The notes: generated by a model from the sequence alone, not told the origin. A DNA stretch of 26,830 nucleotides from Coprenecus sp964640305 (GCA_964640305.1 CAZXFF010000026.1:1-26830); one strand, 5' to 3'. Positions 8,067 to 15,799 are shown, numbered from the stretch's first letter. Program-made: numbers and translations.

Positions 8067-8675
8067 ATGTACCGCAATTTCCTGAAACGTATTTTTGATT
8101 CCTGCATTGTCTTTGTCGCACTGATTGTATTGTCTCCGTTTCTGCTGGCAGTCATGGTGATCCTGCATTTTGCGAACAAAGGTGCAGGGATATTCTTTAC
8201 CCAGGACAGACCTGGAAAGGATGCAAAGATATACAAGTGCATAAAGTTCAAGACAATGACCGACGAGAGGGATTCCGAAGGCAGACTGCTGCCGGATGCA
8301 CAGCGCCTGACTAAGGTCGGTAAGGTAATCCGTTCATTGTCTGTTGATGAACTGCCCCAGCTCTTCAATGTGCTGAAAGGCGACATGGCACTGATCGGTC
8401 CCCGTCCCCTTCTTCCCAAATACCTGCCGCTCTACAGCAAGGAACAGTACCGGAGACACGAAGTACGTCCCGGTATCACCGGCTGGGCCCAGATCAACGG
8501 CCGGAACAACATCTCCTGGACAAAGAAATTCGAACTGGACGTATGGTATGTCGACCATCTTTCATTTGTGCTGGACCTCAAGATATTTTTCCTGACCATC
8601 AAGAAAGTGCTAGTGAGGGAAGACATCTCTTTTGAAGGGGAAGCCACTACACATCCTTTCGATGGTACAAACTGA
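8067..8675 (+). CDS. Monotopic phosphoglycosyl transferase (PglC-like), initiating sugar transferase
   Basis: A 202-residue small phosphoglycosyl transferase. One N-terminal hydrophobic re-entrant helix spans about residues 12-35 and is followed by the TQDRPGKD segment (45-52), the catalytic Asp94-Glu95 dyad in SVDELPQ, GPRPLLP (111-117) and VRPGITGWAQ (133-142). The length and the C-terminal FEGEATTHPF resemble PglC and not the larger WbaP/WcaJ enzymes. PglC enzymes move a sugar-1-phosphate from a UDP sugar to undecaprenyl phosphate on the inner face of the inner membrane. With the following PglE-like aminotransferase, and the NeuD/PglD-like gene at the other end of this arm, a diacetamido-trideoxyhexose (bacillosamine-like) or N-acyl variant is a plausible substrate. 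Two further enzymes of this class lie on the opposite strand. Confidence 0.92.
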   Translation: MYRNFLKRIFDSCIVFVALIVLSPFLLAVMVILHFANKGAGIFFTQDRPGKDAKIYKCIKFKTMTDERDSEGRLLPDAQRLTKVGKVIRSLSVDELPQLFNVLKGDMALIGPRPLLPKYLPLYSKEQYRRHEVRPGITGWAQINGRNNISWTKKFELDVWYVDHLSFVLDLKIFFLTIKKVLVREDISFEGEATTHPFDGTN

Positions 8676-8698
8676 ATATTCAAACTTTGATTGACAAC

Positions 8699-9943
8699 AT
8701 GGACAAACGCATTTACCTCTGCCTAGCCCACATGAGCGGTAACGAGCAGAAATTCATACAGGAGGCTTTCGATACAAACTGGGTAGTACCTCTTGGCCCG
8801 AACGTGAACGGATTCGAAGAAGACCTTAAACAATATGTAGGGGAAGGAAAGGAAGTTGTGGCACTGGCATCCGGAACCTCAGCCGTACATCTGGCCTTGA
8901 TGGCATGCGGAGTGGGACCGGGAGATGAAGTCCTGGTCCAGAGCTTTACTTTCTGCGCATCCTCACACCCGATTACATATCTTGGAGCCACTCCCGTATT
9001 CGTGGATTCAGAGATGGATACATGGAATATGGATCCGGGACTTCTGGAAAAGGCCATAAAAGCCAGAATAGCCAGAACCGGCAAAAAGCCCAAGGCAATA
9101 GTTCCGGTGTATCTGTACGGTATGCCGGCAAAGATAGACGAGATAATGGCGATAGCTGGAAAATACGGTATCCCGGTCATCGAGGATGCAGCTGAAGGGT
9201 TCGGCAGCCGCTTTGACGGACGTGTCTGCGGGACATTCGGACGTTATGGAGTCCTGTCGTTCAACGGCAACAAGATGATTACCACCTCCGGAGGAGGGGC
9301 GCTCATATGCCCTGATGCTGAAGCCAAAAAGGAAATCATGTTCTATGCCACCCAGGCCAGGGAATCATATCCATACTACCAGCATGAAAAGATAGGATAT
9401 AACTACCGCATGTCGAATATCTGTGCAGGTATCGGACGCGGACAGATGACGGTCGCGGACGATCATGTCGCCCACCACAAGCATACCTACGAACTGTACC
9501 GGGAACTTCTGAAGGATGTAAAGGGAATAGGACTGCATGGCAATCCTTCCGGACGTTATGACAGCAACTTCTGGCTCAATACCATTACCATTGATCCGGA
9601 ACTGAAAATCAAGGGACAGGAAAAGGCTTATGCCGCAGCGATCCAGGGAGCTGTCGGAGGAGCAGCCGGTGTTACACATGAGGCATCGGCACTGCATACC
9701 GATTGCGAACCCAATGCCAATGTCGAGGCCATGAGAATGGGATTGGACGCATTGGGGATAGAAGCCAGGCCGCTCTGGAAACCTATGCACAGGCAGCCTG
9801 TGTATAAAGACTGTCCGGCATACCTGAACGGGGTGAGCGAAAAACTCTTCAAGGTCGGCATGTGCCTGCCCTCAGGACCCTGCGTCACAGACGAAGACAT
9901 CAGGTATATCGTTGAGTCAATAAAGAGCCTGATTGTCAGGTAG
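8699..9943 (+). CDS. DegT/DnrJ/EryC1/StrS sugar aminotransferase (PglE-like)
   Basis: A PLP-dependent fold-type I aminotransferase, 414 residues from ATG 8699. An in-frame TTG at 8687 would add four residues; ATG is preferred. Landmarks are SGTSAVHLAL (58-67), VLVQSFTF near 78-85, the cofactor-binding Asp in IEDAAEGFGS (161-170), and the Schiff-base lysine Lys192 in FNGNKMITT. The enzyme would put an amino group, from glutamate, on a UDP-4-keto-6-deoxy sugar. The segment PVYLYGMPAKIDEI and its place after a PglC-like gene resemble the pgl bacillosamine pathway. The needed 4,6-dehydratase is not in this window. It is the last gene of the plus-strand arm; two hairpins follow the stop. Confidence 0.9.
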   Translation: MDKRIYLCLAHMSGNEQKFIQEAFDTNWVVPLGPNVNGFEEDLKQYVGEGKEVVALASGTSAVHLALMACGVGPGDEVLVQSFTFCASSHPITYLGATPVFVDSEMDTWNMDPGLLEKAIKARIARTGKKPKAIVPVYLYGMPAKIDEIMAIAGKYGIPVIEDAAEGFGSRFDGRVCGTFGRYGVLSFNGNKMITTSGGGALICPDAEAKKEIMFYATQARESYPYYQHEKIGYNYRMSNICAGIGRGQMTVADDHVAHHKHTYELYRELLKDVKGIGLHGNPSGRYDSNFWLNTITIDPELKIKGQEKAYAAAIQGAVGGAAGVTHEASALHTDCEPNANVEAMRMGLDALGIEARPLWKPMHRQPVYKDCPAYLNGVSEKLFKVGMCLPSGPCVTDEDIRYIVESIKSLIVR

Positions 9944-9998
9944 TGCTCAAAACTATATCCGTAAAGAATACTGGATATTCTACTGTCCACAGAATGCA

Positions 9999-10038
9999 CA
10001 ATCGCCGTTACTGCTGCATTAAGCAGTAACGGCGATTG
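9999..10038. terminator. Perfect 17-bp hairpin between convergent operons (likely bidirectional terminator)
   Basis: Bases 9999-10015 and 10022-10038 are exact reverse complements separated by a 6-base loop (GCATTA). The element lies 56 bases after the plus-strand DegT stop and 52 bases beyond the end of the minus-strand sugar transferase, exactly where transcripts from the two arms would collide. A symmetric stem can work on both strands. Neither side has a strong T tract, so it is not a textbook intrinsic terminator; it may also protect 3' ends. Confidence 0.7.
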
Positions 10039-10042
10039 CTTT

Positions 10043-10066
10043 ATACCTGGCAGAGAAACCAGGTAT
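10043..10066. terminator. Second, weaker hairpin in the convergent intergenic region
   Basis: ATACCTGG (10043-10050) and CCAGGTAT (10059-10066) form an 8-bp stem with an 8-base loop, five bases past the longer hairpin and 24 bases from the minus-strand gene end. It could be a backup terminator for either arm. There is no obvious U tract. Confidence 0.4.
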
Positions 10067-10089
10067 GCGAGTTATTCATAGTTCTGTAT

Positions 10090-10680
10090 CTATTCTTTGA
10101 TAATGGCCATAAAAGTGCTGAAAATCAATTTGATATCAAACCAGAAAGAATGTTTGGAGATATATTCCAGATTGAGTTTGAGCTTGTCCTGCATAACCAC
10201 TTCTCGGTAGAATTTTTCCGGATCATCAGCTTGTTCCAATAACTCGTTCTCATTACGGTAGCGGATAGAGGCCAAATCTGTGATTCCGGGACGGACATCC
10301 AGTACATGCATCTGCTCCGGTGTATATAAGTCCACATATTTCCTCACCTCCGGTCTGGGGCCAACAAGACTCATATCACCGATAAATACGTTTATCAACT
10401 GTGGCAGTTCATCCAATTTATACTTACGGATATAGTAACCGGAGCGGGTTACCCGCGGATCGCGCCCGCCAACGGATATAAGTCCTTTCTTGTCTGAGCC
10501 TACCCGCATCGAGCGGAATTTGAACAGTCTGAAATCCTTATTTTCCCGTCCGACTCTAACCTGACGGTAAAACACAGGACCGGGAGAGTCCAGTTTTATC
10601 CAAATTGCCAATATTATAAAAAGTGGACTTAGCAATATCAGACCTAACCCGCTTGCAAATACATCAAACGCTCTTTTCAA
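10090..10680 (-). CDS. Monotopic phosphoglycosyl transferase (WcfS-like), initiating sugar transferase
   Basis: A 196-residue phosphoglycosyl transferase: hydrophobic helix at residues 9-29, SPGPVFYRQ (32-40), FKFRSM (53-58), catalytic Asp90-Glu91 in YKLDELPQL, GPRPEVRKY (107-115) and VRPGIT (129-134). The only start giving a full-length protein is TTG at 10680. An in-frame stop lies seven codons upstream, there is no ATG in between, and the next in-frame Met is at residue 59. Together with the aminotransferase encoded seven bases upstream it resembles the WcfR-WcfS pair that closes the Bacteroides fragilis PSA locus, where WcfS loads a 2-acetamido-4-amino-2,4,6-trideoxygalactose (AATGal) phosphate on undecaprenyl phosphate. 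The family call is firm; the substrate is inferred from that resemblance. It is the last gene of the minus-strand arm. Confidence 0.9.
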   Translation of the reverse strand: MKRAFDVFASGLGLILLSPLFIILAIWIKLDSPGPVFYRQVRVGRENKDFRLFKFRSMRVGSDKKGLISVGGRDPRVTRSGYYIRKYKLDELPQLINVFIGDMSLVGPRPEVRKYVDLYTPEQMHVLDVRPGITDLASIRYRNENELLEQADDPEKFYREVVMQDKLKLNLEYISKHSFWFDIKLIFSTFMAIIKE

Positions 10681-10687
10681 ACTATTC

Positions 10688-11893
10688 CTATTTTGAGATT
10701 ACTTCTACAAAGTTCGATATCACATACTCGATATCCTCATCACTCAGCCGAGTGTGCAGAGGCAGGGTTATCTCGTTGCGATACTGGTTGTATGCATTGG
10801 GATAATCATTGATGTCGAAACCGAGATTCCTGTATGCCGTCATCATCGGAAGCGGCTTGTAATGCACATTGCAGGCGATACCACGCTCGGCCATCCTGAT
10901 TATCACTTCATTCCGGTATTCCACATCCTTTCCGTCGAGACGGACAAGGTAAAGGTGACCTGATGAGGAATGATCTTCGCTGAAATGGTTCAGCAAAGTT
11001 ACTGGAAGGTGACTGAAAGCCTCATTGTACCTTTCGATGATTTTCCTTCTGCGGTACAGCAGTTCCGGATAACGCTTCAGCTGTGCAAGGCCAATTGCGG
11101 ACATAATATCCGTCATATTGCATTTGTAGTTCGGAGCCACGATATCGTACTCCCATGCTCCCAATTGCGTCTTGGCAAGAGCGTCTTTACTCTGTCCGTG
11201 CAGTGACAAGAGCTGGAACTGCTTGTACAGCCATTCATTGTCAATTCCGGGAATATCCCGCCAGGTCAGCGCACCTCCTTCAGCTGTAGTAAGGTTCTTT
11301 ACAGCGTGGAATGAGAAGGATGTAAAATCTGCGATATCGCCGCACATCTTTCCATACCTCTTTGCCCCGAATGCATGGGCTGCATCTGCCATCACGATGA
11401 CCCTTCCGAATGCCTTCTGGATATCGTTTGCTGGACGGAATAGGGATCTCTTGCTCTCCACGGCCCTGAAGATAGCATCGTAGTCACATACTACACCAGC
11501 AAGATCCACAGGTGTTATGACCTTTGTCCGTTCTGTAATGGCATCTGCCAATTTACTGTAATCCATTTCAAAAGACTCAGGAGCAGTATCAACCATTACC
11601 AGTTTGGCTCCCACGTGACAGACTACACTGGCCGTTGCTGTATAGGTATATGCCGGAACTATAACCTCATCACCCGGGCCTACACCCAGAACACGCAGTA
11701 TGAGTTCCATGCAGGCAGTAGCGGAGTTGAGGCAGACTGCCTTCTCCGTATTGCAGCACATTGCGATCAGATGTTCGAACTCTTTAGTACGAGGGCCGGT
11801 AGTAATCCAGCCCGATTTTATGGCTTCTGAAGCCAACGAAGCTTCAGCCTCTCCCATATCGGGAGGGGAAAAAGGGATGTTATATATTTTCAT
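10688..11893 (-). CDS. DegT/DnrJ/EryC1/StrS sugar aminotransferase (WcfR-like)
   Basis: A 401-residue PLP aminotransferase. It has GWITTGPRTKEFE (about 28-40), the CLNSATACMEL cofactor region (54-64), a DAAHAFGAKRYGKM segment, and the Schiff-base lysine in FSFHAVKNLTTAEGG. The insertion with EYDIVAPNYKCNMTDI matches the type common at the end of Bacteroides capsule loci. WcfR makes UDP-AATGal from the 4-keto sugar, and the phosphoglycosyl transferase downstream would use the product. It is the second DegT enzyme of the window and is clearly diverged from the one at 8699, so the two probably set different stereochemistry or use different sugars. No 4,6-dehydratase is present here. Confidence 0.9.
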   Translation of the reverse strand: MKIYNIPFSPPDMGEAEASLASEAIKSGWITTGPRTKEFEHLIAMCCNTEKAVCLNSATACMELILRVLGVGPGDEVIVPAYTYTATASVVCHVGAKLVMVDTAPESFEMDYSKLADAITERTKVITPVDLAGVVCDYDAIFRAVESKRSLFRPANDIQKAFGRVIVMADAAHAFGAKRYGKMCGDIADFTSFSFHAVKNLTTAEGGALTWRDIPGIDNEWLYKQFQLLSLHGQSKDALAKTQLGAWEYDIVAPNYKCNMTDIMSAIGLAQLKRYPELLYRRRKIIERYNEAFSHLPVTLLNHFSEDHSSSGHLYLVRLDGKDVEYRNEVIIRMAERGIACNVHYKPLPMMTAYRNLGFDINDYPNAYNQYRNEITLPLHTRLSDEDIEYVISNFVEVISK

Positions 11894-11929
11894 AATGATT
11901 CTTCAATTAAAACATTATTCGGGGAATTT

Positions 11930-12364
11930 CTAATCACATTTTATTTTTTTTATATATCGAGCAGGGTTACCAGCCCAGATTTCTCCATCAGGAATATCTT
12001 TTGTGACCACTGAACCAGCACCTATTACAGCTTTCTTTCCTATAGTTACAGGCTTGACAACCAGGGTATTCATCCCTAGAAATGCGCCCTCTTTTATTAT
12101 CACTTGCCCTCTTACATACTTCAGATCTATTTTCTTGAAGTGCGTAATGATTTTACAACCATTTGTTATTCTGGCATCTGTATGGATAATGATATCTTCT
12201 GGATGATTGGAATCAAAAACTACATTCTCACCTATAAACGTATGTTTGTAATCAAGAACGTTTACTCCTCCCCATTTGCAAAATAAAGGTCTCCATTTTC
12301 TGGAAGGCATTGGTAAATGGGATAGGCGTATAAAAAACATTCTTTTTAATCTGATTAATTTCAT
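11930..12364 (-). CDS. Hexapeptide-repeat O/N-acetyltransferase
   Basis: A 144-residue left-handed beta-helix acyltransferase of the LacA/WcaF/maltose-acetyltransferase type. A short basic N-terminal region is followed by hexapeptide repeats containing IGENVVFD, IIHTDARITNGCKIITHF, IIKEGAFLGMNTLV and the closing VIGAGSVVTKDIPDGEIWAGNPARYI signature in two parts. The likely catalytic histidine is in KIITHFKK. ATG 12364 is chosen over an in-frame TTG at 12391, which would overlap the upstream hydratase gene. It probably acetylates a sugar hydroxyl or amine, using acetyl-CoA in the cytoplasm. It sits between the hydratase genes and the DegT gene and may belong functionally with the latter. Confidence 0.82.
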   Translation of the reverse strand: MKLIRLKRMFFIRLSHLPMPSRKWRPLFCKWGGVNVLDYKHTFIGENVVFDSNHPEDIIIHTDARITNGCKIITHFKKIDLKYVRGQVIIKEGAFLGMNTLVVKPVTIGKKAVIGAGSVVTKDIPDGEIWAGNPARYIKKIKCD

Positions 12365-12378
12365 GATTGAGAAATATC

Positions 12379-13233
12379 TTATAAAATACAACTTGCTATT
12401 CTCGGTTCAAAACAGCAGCAGGGTCTTACGCATACAATCCGGACTCCGCTGGCTCTCTGTGGCCCCACTTTCATGAATGTGGCAAGGACCGTGGTATCGC
12501 CGCCAAGTCCCAATGCTCCTACTTGGGACTCATTGACCCGGCGGGTAATCTCCTGTTCAAGATCAGACTGCTTGTCATATGTGCCATCTACAAGGGCCTG
12601 TAGCATAAGTGTCGCTGCTTCGTAGTGTGATCTTCCTATGCCAACAGCCAATGTTGATGGTGTGCATCCCAATTGTGCAGTAGACTCCTTGGCCCAATCC
12701 ACTATCTGGCTGATTACTGTTTCAGTCTTGTGTTTATGGAATACCCTATGCGTATGTGCCCTAATGGCAGGCCCCCCGCCAAACATCAGAATATGGACCC
12801 TTACGACATCCTCTTCCGTACTGCGAATAAGAATGGGGGCAGGATCCAGCATGCCGGAATCTTCATAGAGACCTTCGGACTGGGATATCCTCTGAGCATC
12901 ATCTCCTTTGACTGCCATAGGTCTGCCTGGAAGTTTTCTCAAACCCTGGCGGATACCTTCTTTTATAGATTCCAATGTGTTTCCTGTAAGAATTGCATTT
13001 TGTCCCACTTCTATCAGGATGTGCGGTATTCCTGTATCATCACACAATGGACACTGTTTCCTTTCGGCTACTTCGGCATTCTGAAGCACTGTCTGAAGTA
13101 CCCATTTGGAATGCTGGTTTGATTCTCTGTCTATCGCAAGTCTGTAAGCCCGTTTTTTATCCGGGAGGAAAGCCGATCCAGCCTTAACAAGTGTTTCACA
13201 TATTTTTTTGACTATATCCTGATTTAGTTCCAT
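12379..13233 (-). CDS. Fe-S hydro-lyase alpha subunit (fumarase class I / tartrate dehydratase type)
   Basis: A 284-residue protein of the Fumerase alpha family (TtdA, N-terminal half of class I fumarase). The expected Fe-S ligands can be traced: Cys64 in CPLCDDTG, Cys190 in AQLGCTPS, and a third near the C terminus, probably Cys272, within a cysteine-dense VCVRPCCCFEPR tail. GLGGDTTVL near 242-250 is the usual conserved glycine-threonine loop. The family adds or removes water from 2-hydroxy-dicarboxylates (fumarate/malate, tartrate, mesaconate/citramalate) with a 4Fe-4S cluster, and is oxygen-sensitive. Segments such as FGGGPAIRAHTHR (about 151-163) depart from what I recall of TtdA, which suggests another substrate. 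It is paired with the beta subunit gene 12 bases upstream. Confidence 0.82.
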   Translation of the reverse strand: MELNQDIVKKICETLVKAGSAFLPDKKRAYRLAIDRESNQHSKWVLQTVLQNAEVAERKQCPLCDDTGIPHILIEVGQNAILTGNTLESIKEGIRQGLRKLPGRPMAVKGDDAQRISQSEGLYEDSGMLDPAPILIRSTEEDVVRVHILMFGGGPAIRAHTHRVFHKHKTETVISQIVDWAKESTAQLGCTPSTLAVGIGRSHYEAATLMLQALVDGTYDKQSDLEQEITRRVNESQVGALGLGGDTTVLATFMKVGPQRASGVRIVCVRPCCCFEPRIASCIL

Positions 13234-13245
13234 TGCAATGATATT

Positions 13246-13749
13246 TTAATAAACACTTTCGTTATGTGCAGCGGCAATAATGACCGGATAATCTTCTACA
13301 GTCAGTTCGTAAAATGCTTCCATTCCTAACTCTGGGAAGGCTATAATTTTCTGGTTCCTGGTATTATCACCAAGTAGGGCCGTTACAGGAGGAATCACAG
13401 CATAAACAGCATTTTCCTCATCCAATATTTTAATTGTCTGATCGCTGATTTTCCCTTTCCCCAAATGCATTTTGACTCCTGCTTTCGAAAGAGGTGCAAA
13501 ACTCTGCTCTATTTCAAGTTTATTGCTTGAAGTAGGACCGACTCCTGCCGGACTTACAGCTGTGTGGAAAATTACAGAACCTTCTAAATTGATACCATAC
13601 TTCTCCAGTTCTCCTGTTTCTATCAGTTTACAGATCTTCGGCAGGACAGCATCACGCCCACAGTAGATTTTACCAGAAAGGGAGATCTTATCTCCCACAT
13701 GAAAATCTCTTGCAGCATCTCTGCTGATAGGTGTCGTTATATGTTTCAT
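13246..13749 (-). CDS. Fe-S hydro-lyase beta subunit (fumarase C-terminal domain / TtdB type)
   Basis: A 167-residue protein matching the Fumerase C-terminal domain family: FHVGDKISLSGKIYCGRDAV (residues 16-35), the AGVGPTSSNKLE motif around 69-80, GVKMHLGKGKIS (91-102) and a C-terminal AFPELGMEAFYELTVEDYP stretch. It should form the two-subunit hydro-lyase with the alpha protein encoded just downstream. In most bacteria the alpha subunit gene comes first; here the beta gene does. ATG 13749 overlaps the stop of the CitE-like gene by one base (TAATG on this strand), so the three are probably translationally coupled. The substrate is unknown; fumarate/malate, mesaconate/citramalate or tartrate-like acids are candidates from family knowledge. 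Confidence 0.82.
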   Translation of the reverse strand: MKHITTPISRDAARDFHVGDKISLSGKIYCGRDAVLPKICKLIETGELEKYGINLEGSVIFHTAVSPAGVGPTSSNKLEIEQSFAPLSKAGVKMHLGKGKISDQTIKILDEENAVYAVIPPVTALLGDNTRNQKIIAFPELGMEAFYELTVEDYPVIIAAAHNESVY

Positions 13750-14891
13750 TATACAGAAAAAAGATTGATGAAATCATTTTCGTTTTCAATTACCCCATAT
13801 GCCCTGGACCTCATATATATCTTTCGGGCCCAGTTTGTGTGCGGTTTTACTTCGTTCATTTTATTCCCGCACTCACCTTTGAATACTCCACCCTTGTCGT
13901 TCTTCAGGATATTTATGGCATCTGTATATTCTTCCTTTGTCACCGCCTGCAATGCATTGACATATTTGATATGCGATGGATGTATGACAGTCCTGCCGAC
14001 AAACCCGTTGGCCTTATCCAGAATAACTTCCCTGAGCAGACCGTCTATCTCGTGGTTCACAATGGGAATGCGCTTCATAAGACAATCATCTATATTGTGA
14101 GTAGGTAGAGTCTCAAACATCATCCGTTTGCTTGCCCTGAAATATTCCCATACAGGACCGGATATGACATAATCATTGTCACGGCCAAACAGATTCACAA
14201 TATCAGCCAGAATTTCCCGGACTGTCATTATATCATAAATGGAATAGTCAACTCCTCGCCTGACTCCGAAACAAGAGGAAAAATCAGTTGCACCGACTCT
14301 GACCTGAAGTACGATATCCTTGTATTTGTCGAGAATCTTTTTGATACCGACAAGTTCGCTTGTTCTGGTTTCCCTATACGCTACTTCCGGGTCTTCAATG
14401 ATAGGCATGCCGTATATTATCTCACCGAACCGGTCATTCAGTTTTTTAAGATAATACAGATACACCTCAGCATTGTGCGCATTGAACTTTGGGAAATTGA
14501 ATCCTGTCAGAGATTTTATATGATGAGGAGTAAGCTGCTCTGCGAAATGTTCGAACTGGTTTTGGTTCCGTACACGACAGAAGATAAGGGGCAGGTTGTC
14601 ATATGTCATGATTTTATCATCCAAAGCTGTGCTTAATGTCTCCAATAGGCGAAGGACATTCTGCTCGGCTTCAGGCACAAGCTCTTCCGGACAAGCATCT
14701 TCAAAACAGAACACCATGGATGTCAGTCCTGGAAGTTCATTGTTCAATATCTTTGAGGAGAAATCCTTTGTACCTGGCATGTACATAGTTGCCCCCAAGC
14801 AATATTGCAGTAGTTCCTTATCAGAATATTTACTGAAGTCTTCCGGATCTACAACAAACTTGAAATCAGGATTATATCTATGATGTCTCAT
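13749..14891 (-). CDS. HpcH/HpaI-CitE-like C-C bond lyase (PF15617-type)
   Basis: A 380-residue TIM-barrel enzyme resembling the C-C_Bond_Lyase branch of the CitE/malate-synthase superfamily. YMPGTKDFSSK lies at residues 37-47, the metal-binding FCFEDACPEE at 61-70, then a YGMPIIEDPEVAYRETR stretch, RVGATDFSSCFGVRR, and YVISGPVWEYF. Relatives either cleave or make a C-C bond between an acetyl- or acyl-thioester and a 2-oxo acid, and the PF15617 branch is also found in tellurite-resistance (Ter) biosynthetic modules next to ATP-grasp genes. Here it sits between a barrel protein and the Fe-S hydratase, in an arm that also has two ATP-grasp genes. The reaction is unknown. It starts two bases after the upstream stop. 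Confidence 0.78.
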   Translation of the reverse strand: MRHHRYNPDFKFVVDPEDFSKYSDKELLQYCLGATMYMPGTKDFSSKILNNELPGLTSMVFCFEDACPEELVPEAEQNVLRLLETLSTALDDKIMTYDNLPLIFCRVRNQNQFEHFAEQLTPHHIKSLTGFNFPKFNAHNAEVYLYYLKKLNDRFGEIIYGMPIIEDPEVAYRETRTSELVGIKKILDKYKDIVLQVRVGATDFSSCFGVRRGVDYSIYDIMTVREILADIVNLFGRDNDYVISGPVWEYFRASKRMMFETLPTHNIDDCLMKRIPIVNHEIDGLLREVILDKANGFVGRTVIHPSHIKYVNALQAVTKEEYTDAINILKNDKGGVFKGECGNKMNEVKPHTNWARKIYMRSRAYGVIENENDFINLFSV

Positions 14892-14893
14892 TG

Positions 14894-15787
14894 TTATCGG
14901 ATAGAACCTTTGGGAGAAACAATCGCTTCGGGATAATAACAGTCTATCATTCTTTTGACCAATGATACCTGTTTGGCTCTTTTTTTGGCATCCTGTTCAG
15001 TACTGTCCCAGCTATGTGTAGCTGCGACAGAGCCACCTGTCTTGAGATATATCGGGGCCGCGATCCTTATCATTTCCGGAACCTCATAATGACGTATGAA
15101 ACCTCCTGTAGATTTAGGATTTTCAGTGTGAATGTCAATAGGTATATCGATAGCCTGACGCATGGAAGCCAACATCTGTAACTGTATGTCCCGTACCGGA
15201 TTTATAGAACTTGCCCCTATCAGTTCCAACATTTTGGCAGAACAAGGATTTCCATGACCAGCATGTGCAGATACTTTAAAATGTGTTTCAGGAGGAAGTT
15301 CTCCTGCCTTTTTCATTTCATTCAATACCCATAGGCAACCCTCATCATATACAAGGTATGACCGGCAGCCGAATGCTGATGCGCGCTTGACATCTTCAAT
15401 TGCCCTGACAATCTGCTCCTGACCACGAAGACGGTATCCCATTCTCACACCTTCATCAGTATGTACTGATGCACTGGTATCTGTGGTGGCTCTTGGGCCG
15501 ATTGCTAGTATAAGGTCTGTCTGAGCCTCTTTTGCAAGTTTTACCATCTCGATGATTTCATTATCTGTCAGCATCATGATACCTTTGGTCTGGGTAACAC
15601 GATGCAGGTTTATCCCATAGCGGTCCATCTCTTCAAGAAGAGCTGACATCACTTTCGGTCCCTGTATTCCCGGGACTTCAAATCTGTACTGTGCTCCATC
15701 CGAAAATCTTTTTTCGGAAGTGGGAAGATCATAGGCATCTCCTCCTGGCAGACCTATCGATCTGAGGAATTCTCTTGTTTTTTCCAT
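14894..15787 (-). CDS. TIM-barrel protein of uncertain function (resembles proteins annotated U32 peptidase)
   Basis: A 297-residue protein with the rhythm of a beta/alpha barrel: strand-like segments end in LILAIGPRATTD, RSYLVYDEGCLW, FKVSAHAGHGNP, ASSINPVRDIQ, IPIDIHTENPKS and PIYLKTGG, each followed by a helix. The polar loop ends (DEG, HAGHG, IHTEN, KTGG) look like an active site. I associate this family loosely with proteins labelled U32 family peptidase, but no protease motif can be pointed to. Its place between a thiamine-diphosphate decarboxylase and a CitE-like lyase argues for a metabolic enzyme such as an aldolase, mutase or dehydratase. There is no signal peptide. The function should be treated as unknown. 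Confidence 0.7.
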   Translation of the reverse strand: MEKTREFLRSIGLPGGDAYDLPTSEKRFSDGAQYRFEVPGIQGPKVMSALLEEMDRYGINLHRVTQTKGIMMLTDNEIIEMVKLAKEAQTDLILAIGPRATTDTSASVHTDEGVRMGYRLRGQEQIVRAIEDVKRASAFGCRSYLVYDEGCLWVLNEMKKAGELPPETHFKVSAHAGHGNPCSAKMLELIGASSINPVRDIQLQMLASMRQAIDIPIDIHTENPKSTGGFIRHYEVPEMIRIAAPIYLKTGGSVAATHSWDSTEQDAKKRAKQVSLVKRMIDCYYPEAIVSPKGSIR

Positions 15788-15799
15788 ACTCGTAAAGTT

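Noticed and set aside
7673..8419. A 248-codon minus-strand frame over the family 4 glycosyltransferase and sugar transferase genes
   Set aside because: Shadow of two well-supported plus-strand genes; no protein family pattern.
9999..10038. Inverted repeat considered as part of an invertible capsule promoter or recombinase site
   Set aside because: The two 17-base arms are only six bases apart, leaving no invertible segment, no second copy was noticed, and the position between convergent gene ends fits a terminator.
12379..12440. Possible frameshift truncating the hydratase alpha subunit, because its C terminus looks odd
   Set aside because: The spacing from the GGDTT loop to the last Cys-containing segment matches relatives and the protein reaches normal family length, so it is treated as intact but divergent.
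13749..15787. CitE-like or U32-like protein as a PEP mutase that would complete a phosphonate pathway
   Set aside because: Neither contains the PEP mutase EDKxxxKxNS signature; the EDA segment of the CitE-like protein belongs to the lyase family.
14894..15787. Firm U32 peptidase call
   Set aside because: No protease motif can be shown and the neighbours are metabolic enzymes, so only a resemblance is recorded.
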